64,000 nt of DNA from Orychophragmus violaceus. Taxonomy: Eukaryota; Streptophyta; Magnoliopsida; Brassicales; Brassicaceae. The notes beneath the pieces are model-generated. The model saw nothing but the letters and a program-made list of their open reading frames with translations, ran no database searches and was not told the DNA's origin. The translations under genes and the position numbers were made by a program. The DNA lies in NCBI GenBank assembly GCA_030180135.1, contig CM058230.1:21164067-21228066 (forward strand). Reading direction: 5' to 3'. Below, one piece after another: positions 38,395 through 47,619 of the stretch (positions are counted from its first letter, which is position 1; every line of letters begins with the position of its first letter).

Positions 38395-39339
38395 TGTTGG
38401 ATATGGGTTTAGCACCCATCCAAAGCCCATTAGAAATCTTGTTAATCAACCATATCCATCTCGGCCCAAGAGGACAAGCCCGCTAAGGAGTCAATGGCCC
38501 AAAAGGAAGTCAGCATCCAATCGCTATAAATAGGACTCTTCACTCCTCATTTTAGACACATTGCAACTTGCGAGAGTGTCAAGCTACTTCTATAAAGCTC
38601 CGAACTCAAGCAATATTTAGGGAGCACGTCACTTGACGAACACCCACCTCGTACCATCCTATTAATAGCTCGGCTTCGGCGTTAAGATTAATAAAAAACA
38701 ATTTTGAGTTCAATTAAAGTTTATCTCTCACCTCGTAGTTCGGACATTTCAGGTCGTAGCCCAGCTTTTATTACTAGATCGAATTTCCATTAGGCTTGGA
38801 AAAAACCCGGAACCGAAATACCAAACCAAATCCGAACCGAAAAAGAGGAACCGAACCCGAACCCGAACCGATAAAACACCCGAATGGATCCTAAACTTCT
38901 ATACCCGAAGAACCGAAACCGACCCGAACCGAGAACCGAATGGGTACCCGAAATATTCGAACTACAGTTATATATTCAAAATATTATTTATATTTAGATT
39001 TAATATAACATAATTATCTAAAATTATAATTACAAACCCAGATATATTGGTTAGTTTTAGACTAAAATAGTTAAAATATCTAAAATAAACGAAAGATACA
39101 AAAAAATTTCCTATATTTATCTAAATTTAACGAATTTTTTGTTCAAATTAACTAATTTTATCTTTGTTTTATGATTTTTGGGATACCCGAACCCGAACCG
39201 AACCCTAACCGAACCTGAACCGAACCCAAACCAAAATTATAAATGCCCGAATGGGACTTATATGCTGAACCCGAAAACTCGAAAGACCCGACCCGAACTC
39301 GAACGGGTACCCGAACGCCCAAGCCTAATTTCCATTACA
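38395..39339 (+). mobile_element. Probable 5' LTR of a Tat-like Ty3/gypsy element, split by an insertion
   Basis: The proposed LTR starts TGTTGGATATGGG at 38395, within the last satellite monomer, and ends ...TTACA at 39339, six bases before the primer-binding site. It contains a good TATA box (TATAAATA, 38525-38532). Without the insertion at 38792-39326 it would be about 400 bp. The first ~110 bp are satellite sequence; beyond about 38507 it is unique in the window. The right end is well supported by the adjoining PBS; the left end is inferred from the TG start, and no polypurine tract precedes it. Confidence 0.6.
38792..39326. mobile_element. Mutator-like MITE (535 bp) in the LTR, 10-bp target duplication
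   Basis: The insert is bounded by AGGCTTGG and CCAAGCCT and flanked by the direct repeat AATTTCCATT (38782-38791 and 39327-39336). A 9-11 bp duplication suggests the Mutator superfamily. Both ends are full of ACCCGAAC/CGAACCC-type short repeats that pair as long subterminal inverted repeats, with an AT-rich middle. No transposase is present. Confidence 0.7.
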
Positions 39340-39344
39340 ATAAT

Positions 39345-39362
39345 TGGCGCCGTCTGTGGGGA
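39345..39362 (+). other. Primer-binding site of the Tat-like element
   Basis: TGGCGCCGTCTGTGGGGA follows the LTR. Its first nine bases match the complement of the tRNA-Asp 3' end, and the same TGGCGCCGT start is used by the Athila element at 42428. The remainder departs from tRNA-Asp, as in many Tat-type elements. Confidence 0.7.
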
Positions 39363-39403
39363 CCGAGAAAATTTTCTACACTCTAAGACGAAGCCGAGAT
39401 AAC

Positions 39404-41211
39404 ATGGCCTCTTCCAACAAATAACAACCCAAAGTCACCCAAGAAAACCCGAAGTCCGCTCGCCCCGAGCTCAGAATCACCAAGCCCGTTAAATAACAGC
39501 CCAATTTCACCAGCCAACGCCCGAACTAAGAAAGCTAGGGTAGCCAGCACCCGCCAAGACGGAGCGCATTCGGACGATCAGGACCAGGACGTCCCCTCTC
39601 TCATAAGGACTCTAATGACGCAAGTCGACGAGCTGACCAGGGACAACAACGCCCACTTCGACGTGCTCACGAGCAATCAAGACACATGCAGGGAACTTAT
39701 CAATTACCTGCAGACTCTTGGGCTTCAAACATCCCAAGCAACCGACAACCCTACTCTGCGACTTCAAAGGGTCATGTTCGGGGAAACGACAACCCTAAAT
39801 ATCGAATCAAGCAGGCAACCACCCATTCACTCGGGGCCGACGCCAACCGAATTCCTCCAAAGTCATGCAAGGGTTAGCAGGAACAGTGAGCTCGAGTCGC
39901 TCAAGATTCAATTAGACCACATGACATCAAAAGTTTACAAAGCGACTAGCTCAGCCCCCAAAATAGATCGGGTCCTGAAGGAGACCCAGAAAACACCATT
40001 CACTAGCAAAATAACGGGAACGCCGATCAGACACCCCGAAAAGATCAGGTTATCCACCTACGACGGTAGTTCGGATCCGCGACAGTACCTGCCGGCTTTC
40101 AGTATCGCAATGGGACGAGCTCAATTCTCGCCAGAAGAACACGACATCGGCTTCTGCCAGTTATTCGTCGAAAACCTGAGCGGCCCCACTCTCAATGGTT
40201 CTCGCGCCTAAAGGCGCACTCCATCGACAACTACCACCAGTTGACGACCACCTTTCTGAAGCACTACTCCATGTTCATCCAAGAGGGAGCCTCGAGCGCC
40301 AACCTCTGGACCGTAAGTCAAGGGCCAAAAGAACCTCTCGGATCCTACATCAACAAATTCAAAGTCATTGTCTCGAAAATCACAGTAACCAATAAAGAGG
40401 GACTATCAACGCTTCGAAATGGGCTCTGGTACGAATCGCCGTTTCGCGATGAACTGGCCATAAACAAGCCGCAATCTCTCGAGGACGCCCTCGACCGAGC
40501 GGCCATCTTTGTTGAGATAGAAGAGGAGAAGGACATACTCGCCAAGAAATTCGCCTCAGCTAAGAAGGGCAAAGATGCGACGTCCGAGAACCCCGACGAC
40601 AAAGTGAAGAAAGCCACAACGTGTTACGTCGGCAAGCAGCAAGCAAGCCAACAAGCGTCCCAGCAGCCAGGACGCAATCAAATGAGCAACCAGCAGGGTC
40701 GGTCATGGAACAAGTACGTGCGAACTGACGATCAAGAAAAAGCCTTATGCAGTTTTCATCAGCGCTCCGGGCATAGCACCGCAGAATGTCGACATCTCCA
40801 AAGCCTCCTATTCGGCGAGTACCAGAAAGGAGTGACGAACATTACAAACCGCAATGCCCCAGCAGCACCCCCTGGGAATCGAGAGACGTCACGACAACCC
40901 AAAAACAAGGGAGAACGGTTCAAGCTCGCCCTGGAGGAAAAAGCGAGGCAAATAGGTCAACAGAGAACATAACATAGCGATATCGACACAGAACTACCAA
41001 AGCAAATCCACGATGACGAAGAGGAGGATGCGCCCACACCCAGAAAACGGATTAACATGATCATGGGAGGGCTTCCCACTTGTAACGATTCGGTACGATC
41101 GATAACAGCCTACAGTCTGAAAGCTGACGCGCGCTAGCAATGGAGTTGGAACGTTCCCGAAGAACTAAACCCAGGCACCAAGATTACCTTCACCTCGGAG
41201 GACGAAGAGGG
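39404..41211 (+). pseudogene. Tat-like Ty3/gypsy gag (and start of protease region), broken and truncated
   Basis: Two long frames (39537-40211 and 40241-40972) together give a Ty3/gypsy gag: a capsid region with STYDGSSDP, then FLKHYSMF and DALDRA, then a zinc knuckle of the form C-x2-H-x4-GH-x4-C (CSFHQRSGHSTAEC, about 40750-40790). A GLPTCNDSVRSI-like segment near 41070-41100 marks the start of the protease region. Lesions: stops shortly after the ATG at 39404, a 1-nt deletion near 40193 that throws the capsid out of frame, TAA at 40970-40972 and TAG near 41137. The sequence stops at 41211 where an Athila LTR begins, so this element was the host for that insertion. Confidence 0.85.
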
Positions 41212-42421
41212 TGATATATCATTATTTTTACCGGTTTTATGCCATGATATAAGTCTGTTTTAGAGTCTTTTAGTGTTTCTTTAGAGTCTTTTGCAGGTTT
41301 TATTAGGTACACGAACGTTTGGAGCATAAATGAAGATTTTGGAGCTATTTGGAGCACTTTGGAGATTTGACCCGAGAGGTTGTGTTCACTGTCCAGATTT
41401 GAGTACTGTGTCGATCGTTGCACACCTGCATCGATCGATGCACATCGAGTTGGGCCAGATTCTCGGCGGTTTAATGAAGAATGCCGATATTGCAAAGATG
41501 CCTAGAAGTCCCAGATATTTACACAGAAGCCCCAAGTCGTGTTTTAGCTATTTAATTAGGTTTTTAACTTCAGTTTTACATACGCTATCATAACTTAGAG
41601 CAGAGAGTTTTTAGAGCTTTTGGGGCTGATCTGATCCTGTACTACATTTGTTTTGGAGAAGTTTTCGAACCCCTTTTAATATTCTAATCTCTTTTATAAT
41701 TTCTATTAATTTATTGATTATGTTTACATCATCCATGTCTGAGTAGTTTCATAGTTAGGTTTAGGGTTTCTCATAGGGATTTCATGACTTGCTAGATATA
41801 ATTAATTCAGTTAAGGATTCACATCAATAGATGTTCTTCAAACTAAATTGTGTTTAATGCTAGTTCTAACCTGATCAATTAGAATCTAGATCTTAGGTTG
41901 CTAAATACGACACGACAGTGTGGTTTAGAATCTGAACTATTTAGGTTGAGCAATTTAATTACTCGCAAAGGAATTTGGTTTAATTAGATTGTGAACATAT
42001 CGAACTTGGAATTAAAGCTGGTTTAATCCATTAGTAATTGCAAAGGAATTTGGATTACTGCACTTAGACTTAGAGAATTCTCGCAACGACAGTTGGTTAA
42101 TTCTATATCTGTGTTTGAGTTCTAGAACTGAGTTTAATTAGATCATGACTGAATGATTTATCTGCTTGTCTGATTTCCTGAGAACGCCCTAAACTTAGTG
42201 CCCTTAGTTTATTGCCTACAACAACAACCTGCTACTTGTTTACTTTCTTGCTTGCCTTTCAGTTGTTCAATACAATTTGCTTTTTGTTTTCTCCTAGTTT
42301 TAACCTCTTTAAGTTCTTAATCCTATCGTTGCCTAGAGTCCTCGTGGATTCGATCCCTAAATACTACATTGATATACTGTGCACTTGCAGTTAGTATAGG
42401 GTAAAACTTTAGAACCTATCA
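41212..42421 (+). repeat. Athila-like 5' LTR (1210 bp)
   Basis: Begins TGATATATCA and ends CCTATCA, the TGATA...TATCA termini expected for the Athila lineage, directly followed by the PBS. It interrupts the Tat-like gag/protease at 41211. Two CGATCG boxes lie at 41412 and 41432, exactly 20 bp apart. Small open frames within it are chance. Confidence 0.92.
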
Positions 42422-42427
42422 AGTTTT

Positions 42428-42445
42428 TGGCGCCGTTGCCGGGGA
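42428..42445 (+). other. Primer-binding site, tRNA-Asp type
   Basis: TGGCGCCGTTGCCGGGGA is an 18-base match to the complement of the plant tRNA-Asp 3' end, the usual primer of Athila elements. Confidence 0.93.
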
Positions 42446-42669
42446 CTCTTAGAGTCTTCGATAGCTTCGAACTTAGGGTTTTTACTAGGATTTTTATTTT
42501 TATTTTTGTTTACTGATTTTTATTTTCTCTGTTTTCTCTCTGTCGCAGGTTTCGAAATCGCATAGCATTGACCGTTGCACTTCTTGTGTCGATCGACACT
42601 AGGCGATTGGAGTTGTATCGATCATTGCACTGCTAGCATCGATCGTTGCTTGGAGATTACAGACGGTTT
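42446..42669 (+). other. Athila leader between PBS and gag, with CGATCG boxes
   Basis: Non-coding leader. It carries CGATCG at 42590 and 42640 and the variant CGATCA at 42619, each within TGTCGATCGACA- or TCGATCGTTGC-like contexts. Confidence 0.7.
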
Positions 42670-44202
42670 ATGCAGACGCGTGACACCAGAAGTAATCCGA
42701 ACACTAATCTCGTAAACCTCCAACTTGAAGAGCTTGCTAGACTAGAGAGGACTAATAGAAGAGTTCAAAGAACAAGGATGGTTGTTGAACGTGTGATCAT
42801 AAATCTTGATGCTCAAGGTACCCTAAGGGACCGACACAACAATCCATACAATGCTGCTGGAGAACCGATAGATGCTGAAGGGAATGTTATCCCTGATCCT
42901 CTGGAGCAGCCGCAACAGGAGCAGAACCAAGGCCAAGGACAGGCCCAAGGTAGACAGATGGTAGTCCATGAGAGGACTTTAGCTGACTATAACCGTCCGA
43001 ATGAGTTTCATGCTAACCGGTCAGCTCTTGTACTCCCTGAATTTGATAGGAATGATTTTGAAATCAAGACCGTCTACTACTCTCTCCTGAGGCAGAAAGC
43101 CTTCCATGGCTTTCCAAGTGAGCAGCCGATGGATCACATAGATGAATTTGAGGGCATAGTCACTGGAATAAAGTACGATGGAGTTAACCAAAACTATCTG
43201 TTCCTCAAGCTTTTCCCCTACTCTCTGGCTGGAGATGCCGCAGCCTGGCTGAAACAACTTCCATCTGGGACGTTTGTTACTTGGGCCGCTCTGAAGAGTG
43301 AGTTCCTGCGTCATTTCTATGATGATGCTCGCTCAGATCAGTCCAGACAGGACATTCTTACCTTTACCCAAGGTCCAACAGAGCCTCTTAAGACAGCCTG
43401 GATGAGATTCAAGAAATACCAACGTGACTGCCCGCACCATGGATTCACTGAGGTAACGCTATTAGGCATCTTCTTTAGAGGTATAGATCTTCCATATAAG
43501 ACTGCGTTGGACAATTCTAGCAATGCCAACTTTAACACTAGGACTCCTGCTCAAGCTAAGCAGTTGATAGATAATCTGGTAAGCAGTAATAGCTGCAAGA
43601 CTACTGATGAGAGAAGGAAGAACTCCGGTGGAAAGATGGAGAATTCTAAGATAGCTGATATTAGATCTAAGCTGGACACAGTTTACAATCTTCTAGCTGG
43701 GAAGAAAGCTGTCCACTTTGCTCAAGATGTTGAGATGATCAATGATGAAGAAGAAGAGCATGAAGAGGATGTGAATTACATCGGAGGATCTGGTTTCCAA
43801 GGAAACAGGTTTGGTAATCAGTCTGGTAATAGGTTCTTCAATGGAGTACAGAAGAGTGCTTTCAACAGCAACCAAAACTCTTCTGGCTTTGGACAGACTA
43901 GTGGTTTTCAGAAACCTTTCCAACAAGGTAATCAGAAGACTTATGGATCTTCCTCTTACCAAGCACCTCCTGTAGCTACTACTCATGAGAGTAAGATGGA
44001 GGCTATGTTGGAACAGCTGCTGGAGGGACAGACCAAGATTGCTGTGGACTGCAACAAGAAGTTGGATGCTGTTTATGGGGATCTCAATGGGAAGTTTGAG
44101 TCTCTGAACACTCATGTGAAGCAATTGGACACTCAGGTGAGCCAAATTTCAAACTCCATCAAGGGAAAAGGTGTTGTAGACACCCATATTAAGGCCTGGT
44201 AA
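42670..44202 (+). CDS. Athila-like gag polyprotein
   Basis: A 510-codon frame from the first ATG after the leader (the frame is open a few codons upstream without an ATG). It has the Ty3/gypsy capsid domain (about residues 115-305; GDAAAWLKQLP, FLRHFYDDARSD, FFRGIDLPYKTALD) and an Asn/Gln/Phe-rich C-terminal part with coiled-coil character near the end. I see no CCHC knuckle, which is normal for Athila gag. The frame stops at TAA 44200-44202, immediately upstream of and in the same frame as the protease region, so gag and pro-pol are separated by one stop codon. That is either a mutation or a readthrough site; the surrounding decay favours mutation. Confidence 0.88.
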   Translation: MQTRDTRSNPNTNLVNLQLEELARLERTNRRVQRTRMVVERVIINLDAQGTLRDRHNNPYNAAGEPIDAEGNVIPDPLEQPQQEQNQGQGQAQGRQMVVHERTLADYNRPNEFHANRSALVLPEFDRNDFEIKTVYYSLLRQKAFHGFPSEQPMDHIDEFEGIVTGIKYDGVNQNYLFLKLFPYSLAGDAAAWLKQLPSGTFVTWAALKSEFLRHFYDDARSDQSRQDILTFTQGPTEPLKTAWMRFKKYQRDCPHHGFTEVTLLGIFFRGIDLPYKTALDNSSNANFNTRTPAQAKQLIDNLVSSNSCKTTDERRKNSGGKMENSKIADIRSKLDTVYNLLAGKKAVHFAQDVEMINDEEEEHEEDVNYIGGSGFQGNRFGNQSGNRFFNGVQKSAFNSNQNSSGFGQTSGFQKPFQQGNQKTYGSSSYQAPPVATTHESKMEAMLEQLLEGQTKIAVDCNKKLDAVYGDLNGKFESLNTHVKQLDTQVSQISNSIKGKGVVDTHIKAW

Positions 44203-45303
44203 GTGTACATTGATGATGGATCACACCTAGGTGAAAGATTTGAGCTAAATACAGCTGAAGTGGTAGAAGAGGGTGAAATTTCAGATTTTGAGGAAAATCT
44301 CTCGGGTGGAATCTGTGAAAATTTAACTGCATCGATCGATGCACCCTTAGCGTCGATCGTTGCAAGGCGTGGACAGACAGATTCACAGGATTCTTATGAC
44401 ATTGATGCAGATTTAGAGCTTAACCGCTTATTCCCTGGAGTGTCTGAGATAACCCAACAAGAGATTTATGCACAATCTATTCGATTGTATCCTAAGGTGT
44501 CTGAGGTAATCCAACAAGAGATTGATGAGCTTAAAGAGCTAGAAAAGATTGGTGAAGAGTTGGAAGAAATTCCACCATCTGATGATCCACCTTATCACCC
44601 TTGTGTGCAGAGGTACTTGGGTAAGATGTTGCCTTTGGATGAAGAGCTGAAGGATTGGGTTATAATTGTTCCTCAACATATAAGTGATGTGCTATTAACC
44701 AAGGTTCCCAAGAAGCTACCTGATCCTGGGATTTTTGTGCTAAGTTGTTCTATCTTCGAGGATGGTTTTAGGCGCTCTCTTTGTGATTTAGGAGCTGCTG
44801 GAAGTCTGATGCCATACTCTGTGGCAGAGAAGCTGGGTATGATGGATTTTTCACCCACTAGGACCTCTCTTGTCCTAGCTGATCAGTCTATAAAGATTCC
44901 TGAAGGAGTTCTTGAGGACGTCCCAGTGAGAGTTGGAAACTACTTGGTTCCAACAGATTTCTTAGTTCTTAAGTACCATAGTGAGAAGGATGATGCATTG
45001 ATACTGGGTAGACCATTCTTGGCTACAGATGGAGCAGTAATAGATGTGAGACACAGTCTGATAGATCTCTATCTGGGAGATGAGCCACTACACTTTAAGA
45101 TGGACATGCTGCGCAAGCCACTGATAGATGGGCAGACCTTCACCATTATGGATGGAGATGAAGAGCAGTCAAGTCACACTACGGTTTTGGATCCTGGGGA
45201 GCAGTTTACTCCTTTTCTTGGACGCGTTCATACTGATAAAGCTTACTCTCCGCCTTGGATGAAGAGACTTGCACAGAGGCAATCAAAGTCTCTGTCAGGA
45301 TCT
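44203..45303 (+). pseudogene. Athila-like protease (aspartic) region, truncated pol
   Basis: The open frame continues in phase with gag. A linker comes first, in which two CGATCG boxes at 44333 and 44354 (21 bp apart) are translated as SIDAPLASIV. The retropepsin follows: active-site Asp in CDLGAAGSLMP (Asp codon at 44785), then LVLADQSIKIPEG, then the ALILGRPFLATDGAVID flap/ILG block. The usual family motif is DLGAS-V; here Ser-Val is replaced by Ala-Gly, which may affect activity. The sequence breaks at about 45303, where it passes into copia pol in another frame (the open frame ends by chance at 45351). All downstream Athila pol domains are missing. Confidence 0.85.
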
Positions 45304-46063
45304 CACGCCAATGATACATGGTGCTACACTAAGCAAGGATCAGTGTCCTAAGACACCTGATGAGCTTAAGCGCATGAGTAGGATTCCTTATGCTTCGGCT
45401 ATTTGATCTATCATGTATGCCATGATCTGTACTCGTCCTGATGTTGCTTATGCACTAAGCATGACGAGTAGGTACCAGTCTAATCCAGGTGAGAGTCACT
45501 GGATTGCCGTAAAGAATATCCTGAAGTATTTGAGGAATACTAAGGATAAGTTCTTGGTTTACGGAGGAAGTGAAGTGCTTGAAATCAGTGGATTCACGGA
45601 TGCAAGTTTTCAGACAGATAAAGATGATTTCCGGTCACAGTCTGGCTACATCTTCTGTCTGAATGGCGGTGCAGTAAGTTGGAAGAGCTCCAAGCAGAGC
45701 ACCGTGGCAGATTCCACAACTGAAGCTGAATACATCGCTGCTTCAGAAGCTGCGAAGGAAGGAGTTTGGATTAGGAACTTCTTGATTGAACTCGGTGTAT
45801 TCCCTAATGCCACTGAGCCTTTGGCACTGTATTGTGACAACAATGGTGCAATTGCTCAAGCCAAGGAACCGAGACATCATCAGAAATCCAAACACATTAT
45901 GAGAAGGTATCACCTGATTCGTGATATAGTTAATAGAGGAGAAGTGAAGGTCAGCAGGGTTCCCACTGATGAGAACGTAGCTGATCCGTTGACAAAGCCA
46001 CTCCCGAGACCTAAGCACGAGTTGCATACTGCTGCTGTAGGAATTAGAGATATTCAAATGTAA
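45304..46063 (+). pseudogene. Copia C: 3' end of pol (end of RT region and RNase H)
   Basis: Strongly similar to the matching part of the intact copia D: HGATLSK, then PYASAI, MYAMICTRPDVAYALSMTSRYQSNP, the RNase H motifs FTDASF, ADSTTEAEY and YCDNNGAI, and the C-terminus VADPLTKPLPRPK. A TGA at 45404-45406 interrupts it where copia D has GGA, so it is dead. Its 5' end is a deletion junction with the Athila protease near 45303. Confidence 0.9.
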
Positions 46064-46942
46064 TCTCTTTTTGAGTGGGAGTTGTGAGGGCTTTTGTTTT
46101 AGTTATTTTGATTGGTTCTTGTAAACATTTTTAAATGTTAATGAAAATTTTATTTCTGGATTATTTTTAACTGTGATATAAAATAATCGTTCCAAAATAA
46201 TTCATGTCATTATATATGGGCCATCGAAGTACATGAGTAGACTTGATCCTGAAACCCCATATTTAACGAAGTGACATAAATTATAGTGTCCATAGTCGAA
46301 GGTTGTTGAAATTGGAACAACAACAACCTGTTGAGACTAGATTGTGTTGAGACTTATGACCAGGTTTCGAGGGGTCATAGATGCGCGGCATCAAAGTCGA
46401 CACATAGGTATATGTAGGGGAGCATATGACCGGACATGGCCCGCTGATGAGAACTCTGCAAGATATTAATATCTGTGTCATAAGAAGTTCTCATATACGA
46501 CTATAGAGTATAGTCCTTAGACCTGAGTTCGCATGCATGTGGCTGCACATGGAGTAATGCGCTTTGATCATTGTCTAACGCTGTTTCGTAACTGGGAGCT
46601 ATACGGACCTTGGTTGGGTGTATTATGAATTGTGTAGTTCATAGTGATGGAACAAGACGGGATTTGTCCCTGCCGTTTAACGGAGGTAATATCTCTAGGC
46701 CAATCGGAGATTTGATAGCTGGTAAGAGAATGGCCATTCCCAAACGGACTTGCCCAAGTCGTTTGCATTGTCAATATCAAATCTGGTCCGATAAACATGG
46801 TCTGGCTTTATAAGGATGACACGTATCTTGTCTTATGCCAGATCGAGATATTAAGACAAAAGGACTAGGGAATGTAGGATTCCAGTACAATCGGAAGATT
46901 GTTGGGAATGTCCTGTGTAGGATTCCAGTACAAGTGGGAGAT
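46064..46942 (+). other. Copia C 3' UTR and polypurine tract
   Basis: Homologous to the 3' UTR of copia D, with shared phrases such as 'catagatgcgcggcatcaaag' and 'gagtatagtcc'. The polypurine tract AAGTGGGAGAT lies just before the LTR. A 43-bp step duplicates the PPT plus the first bases of the LTR: a first TGTTGGGAATGTCCTG starts at 46900 and the true LTR start at 46943. Confidence 0.8.
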
Positions 46943-47619
46943 TGTTGGGAATGTCCTGAAATCTACCGTACTATCTCTAGAAAGTATGATAAGTGTCGAG
47001 ATCAGACATAAGTCATAAATACTGGGTGATCATGATGGCTTGCTAGAGTCCGCTCATGATCTATAAGTTTAGGACTTATTACCAGTATTGTATGATCCCG
47101 AAGGGTCACACACCATAGCTAACGGGAAAGTTAAATGGAATTAATACGGTAAGATGCAATGGCATTTACTGTATTGGATCAGAGTTTTGGGCCAGACAAA
47201 CACAGGCTTTTGTCTGATTTGTATTTTGGGCCCAAAAGATTAATGAGCCATTAGTCTAATGACTTGGGCCCATTAATGAGATATAAGAGAATCAGAAAAC
47301 CCTAAAGGAAGCAAGCTTCCTGCGATTTTCTTCCTCTGGCCGCGAGCTCTCTCTCTCTCTAAAAATCTCTCTCTCTGATCTTCCACATCTTTGGTCTAGC
47401 AGCCGTCCCGTGCTTGTAAGAGTGTGGATACTCGAGGAGGAATAGGTGTTACCATCTGTTCTAGCTGATCTCATCATTACCATCCATCATCCGCTGCAAT
47501 CTGAAAGGTAGTGATCAGGTTTGCTTTATGATTCATTTGACGAGAACCTAGATCTGTTTAAGGATTTGTGTTAGGTTGTAATTGAGAATTAAACCATGGA
47601 AAACACCCATAATCCTTCA
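46943..47619 (+). repeat. Copia C 3' LTR (677 bp)
   Basis: Starts TGTTGGGAATGTCC after the PPT and ends AATCCTTCA. It is related to the LTRs of copia D and B. It contains the structured module at 47028-47105, a perfect TTTTGGGCCCAAAA palindrome at 47224-47237, and a possible TATA (agatataag, about 47280). It abuts RT-coding sequence of copia B at 47620. Confidence 0.88.
47028..47105 (+). other. Structured LTR module, copia C LTR
   Basis: Stem 1: GATCATGA (47028-47035) with TCATGATC (47054-47061), again an 18-nt loop. Stem 2: ATAAGTT/GACTTAT (47063-47079), with one T-G (U-G in RNA) pair and loop TAG. Then CCC-GAA-GGG (47097-47105). Confidence 0.7.

Larger units (their letters stand above)
9877..38507. 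repeat. Tandem satellite array, ~630-bp monomer, about 43 copies
   Basis: The phrase 'tggatagcgtggg' or a close variant recurs at about 10095, 10724, 11355, 11992, 12619, 13252 and 13878, and onward to about 38119, with steps of 620-637 bp. Five steps are about 964 bp because they carry a ~325-bp MITE. Each monomer holds, in order, a TGTTGGATATGGG block, a GGCCCAAGAGGACAAG block, a TTGAATTGATCATCAAC block, A/T homopolymer runs, GCCGGGTGTCAGACTGTCAG, the TGGATAGCG anchor, TAGGGTTTA and AAACCCTAA. Units on the left (about 10.5-32 kb) are very similar and arranged in higher-order blocks; units on the right (about 32.5-38 kb) are more diverged. The array starts in mid-monomer and ends inside what appears to be an LTR. 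I do not recognise it as a named satellite. Confidence 0.95.

Noticed and set aside
9877..38507. CRISPR-like or rDNA-spacer interpretation of the tandem array
   Set aside because: The monomer is ~630 bp with no short repeat/unique spacer alternation, and no rRNA sequence is present; the context is a plant nuclear genome.
38820..39320. Telomere-like repeats (AACCCGAACCC)
   Set aside because: The unit is CCGAAC/ACCCGAAC, not the plant TTTAGGG repeat, and it is bounded by a target duplication as part of a MITE.
39178..39402. 74-codon frame with PNPNRTLTEPEPNPNQ-like composition
   Set aside because: It is a translation of the subterminal CCGAAC repeats of the Mutator-like MITE.
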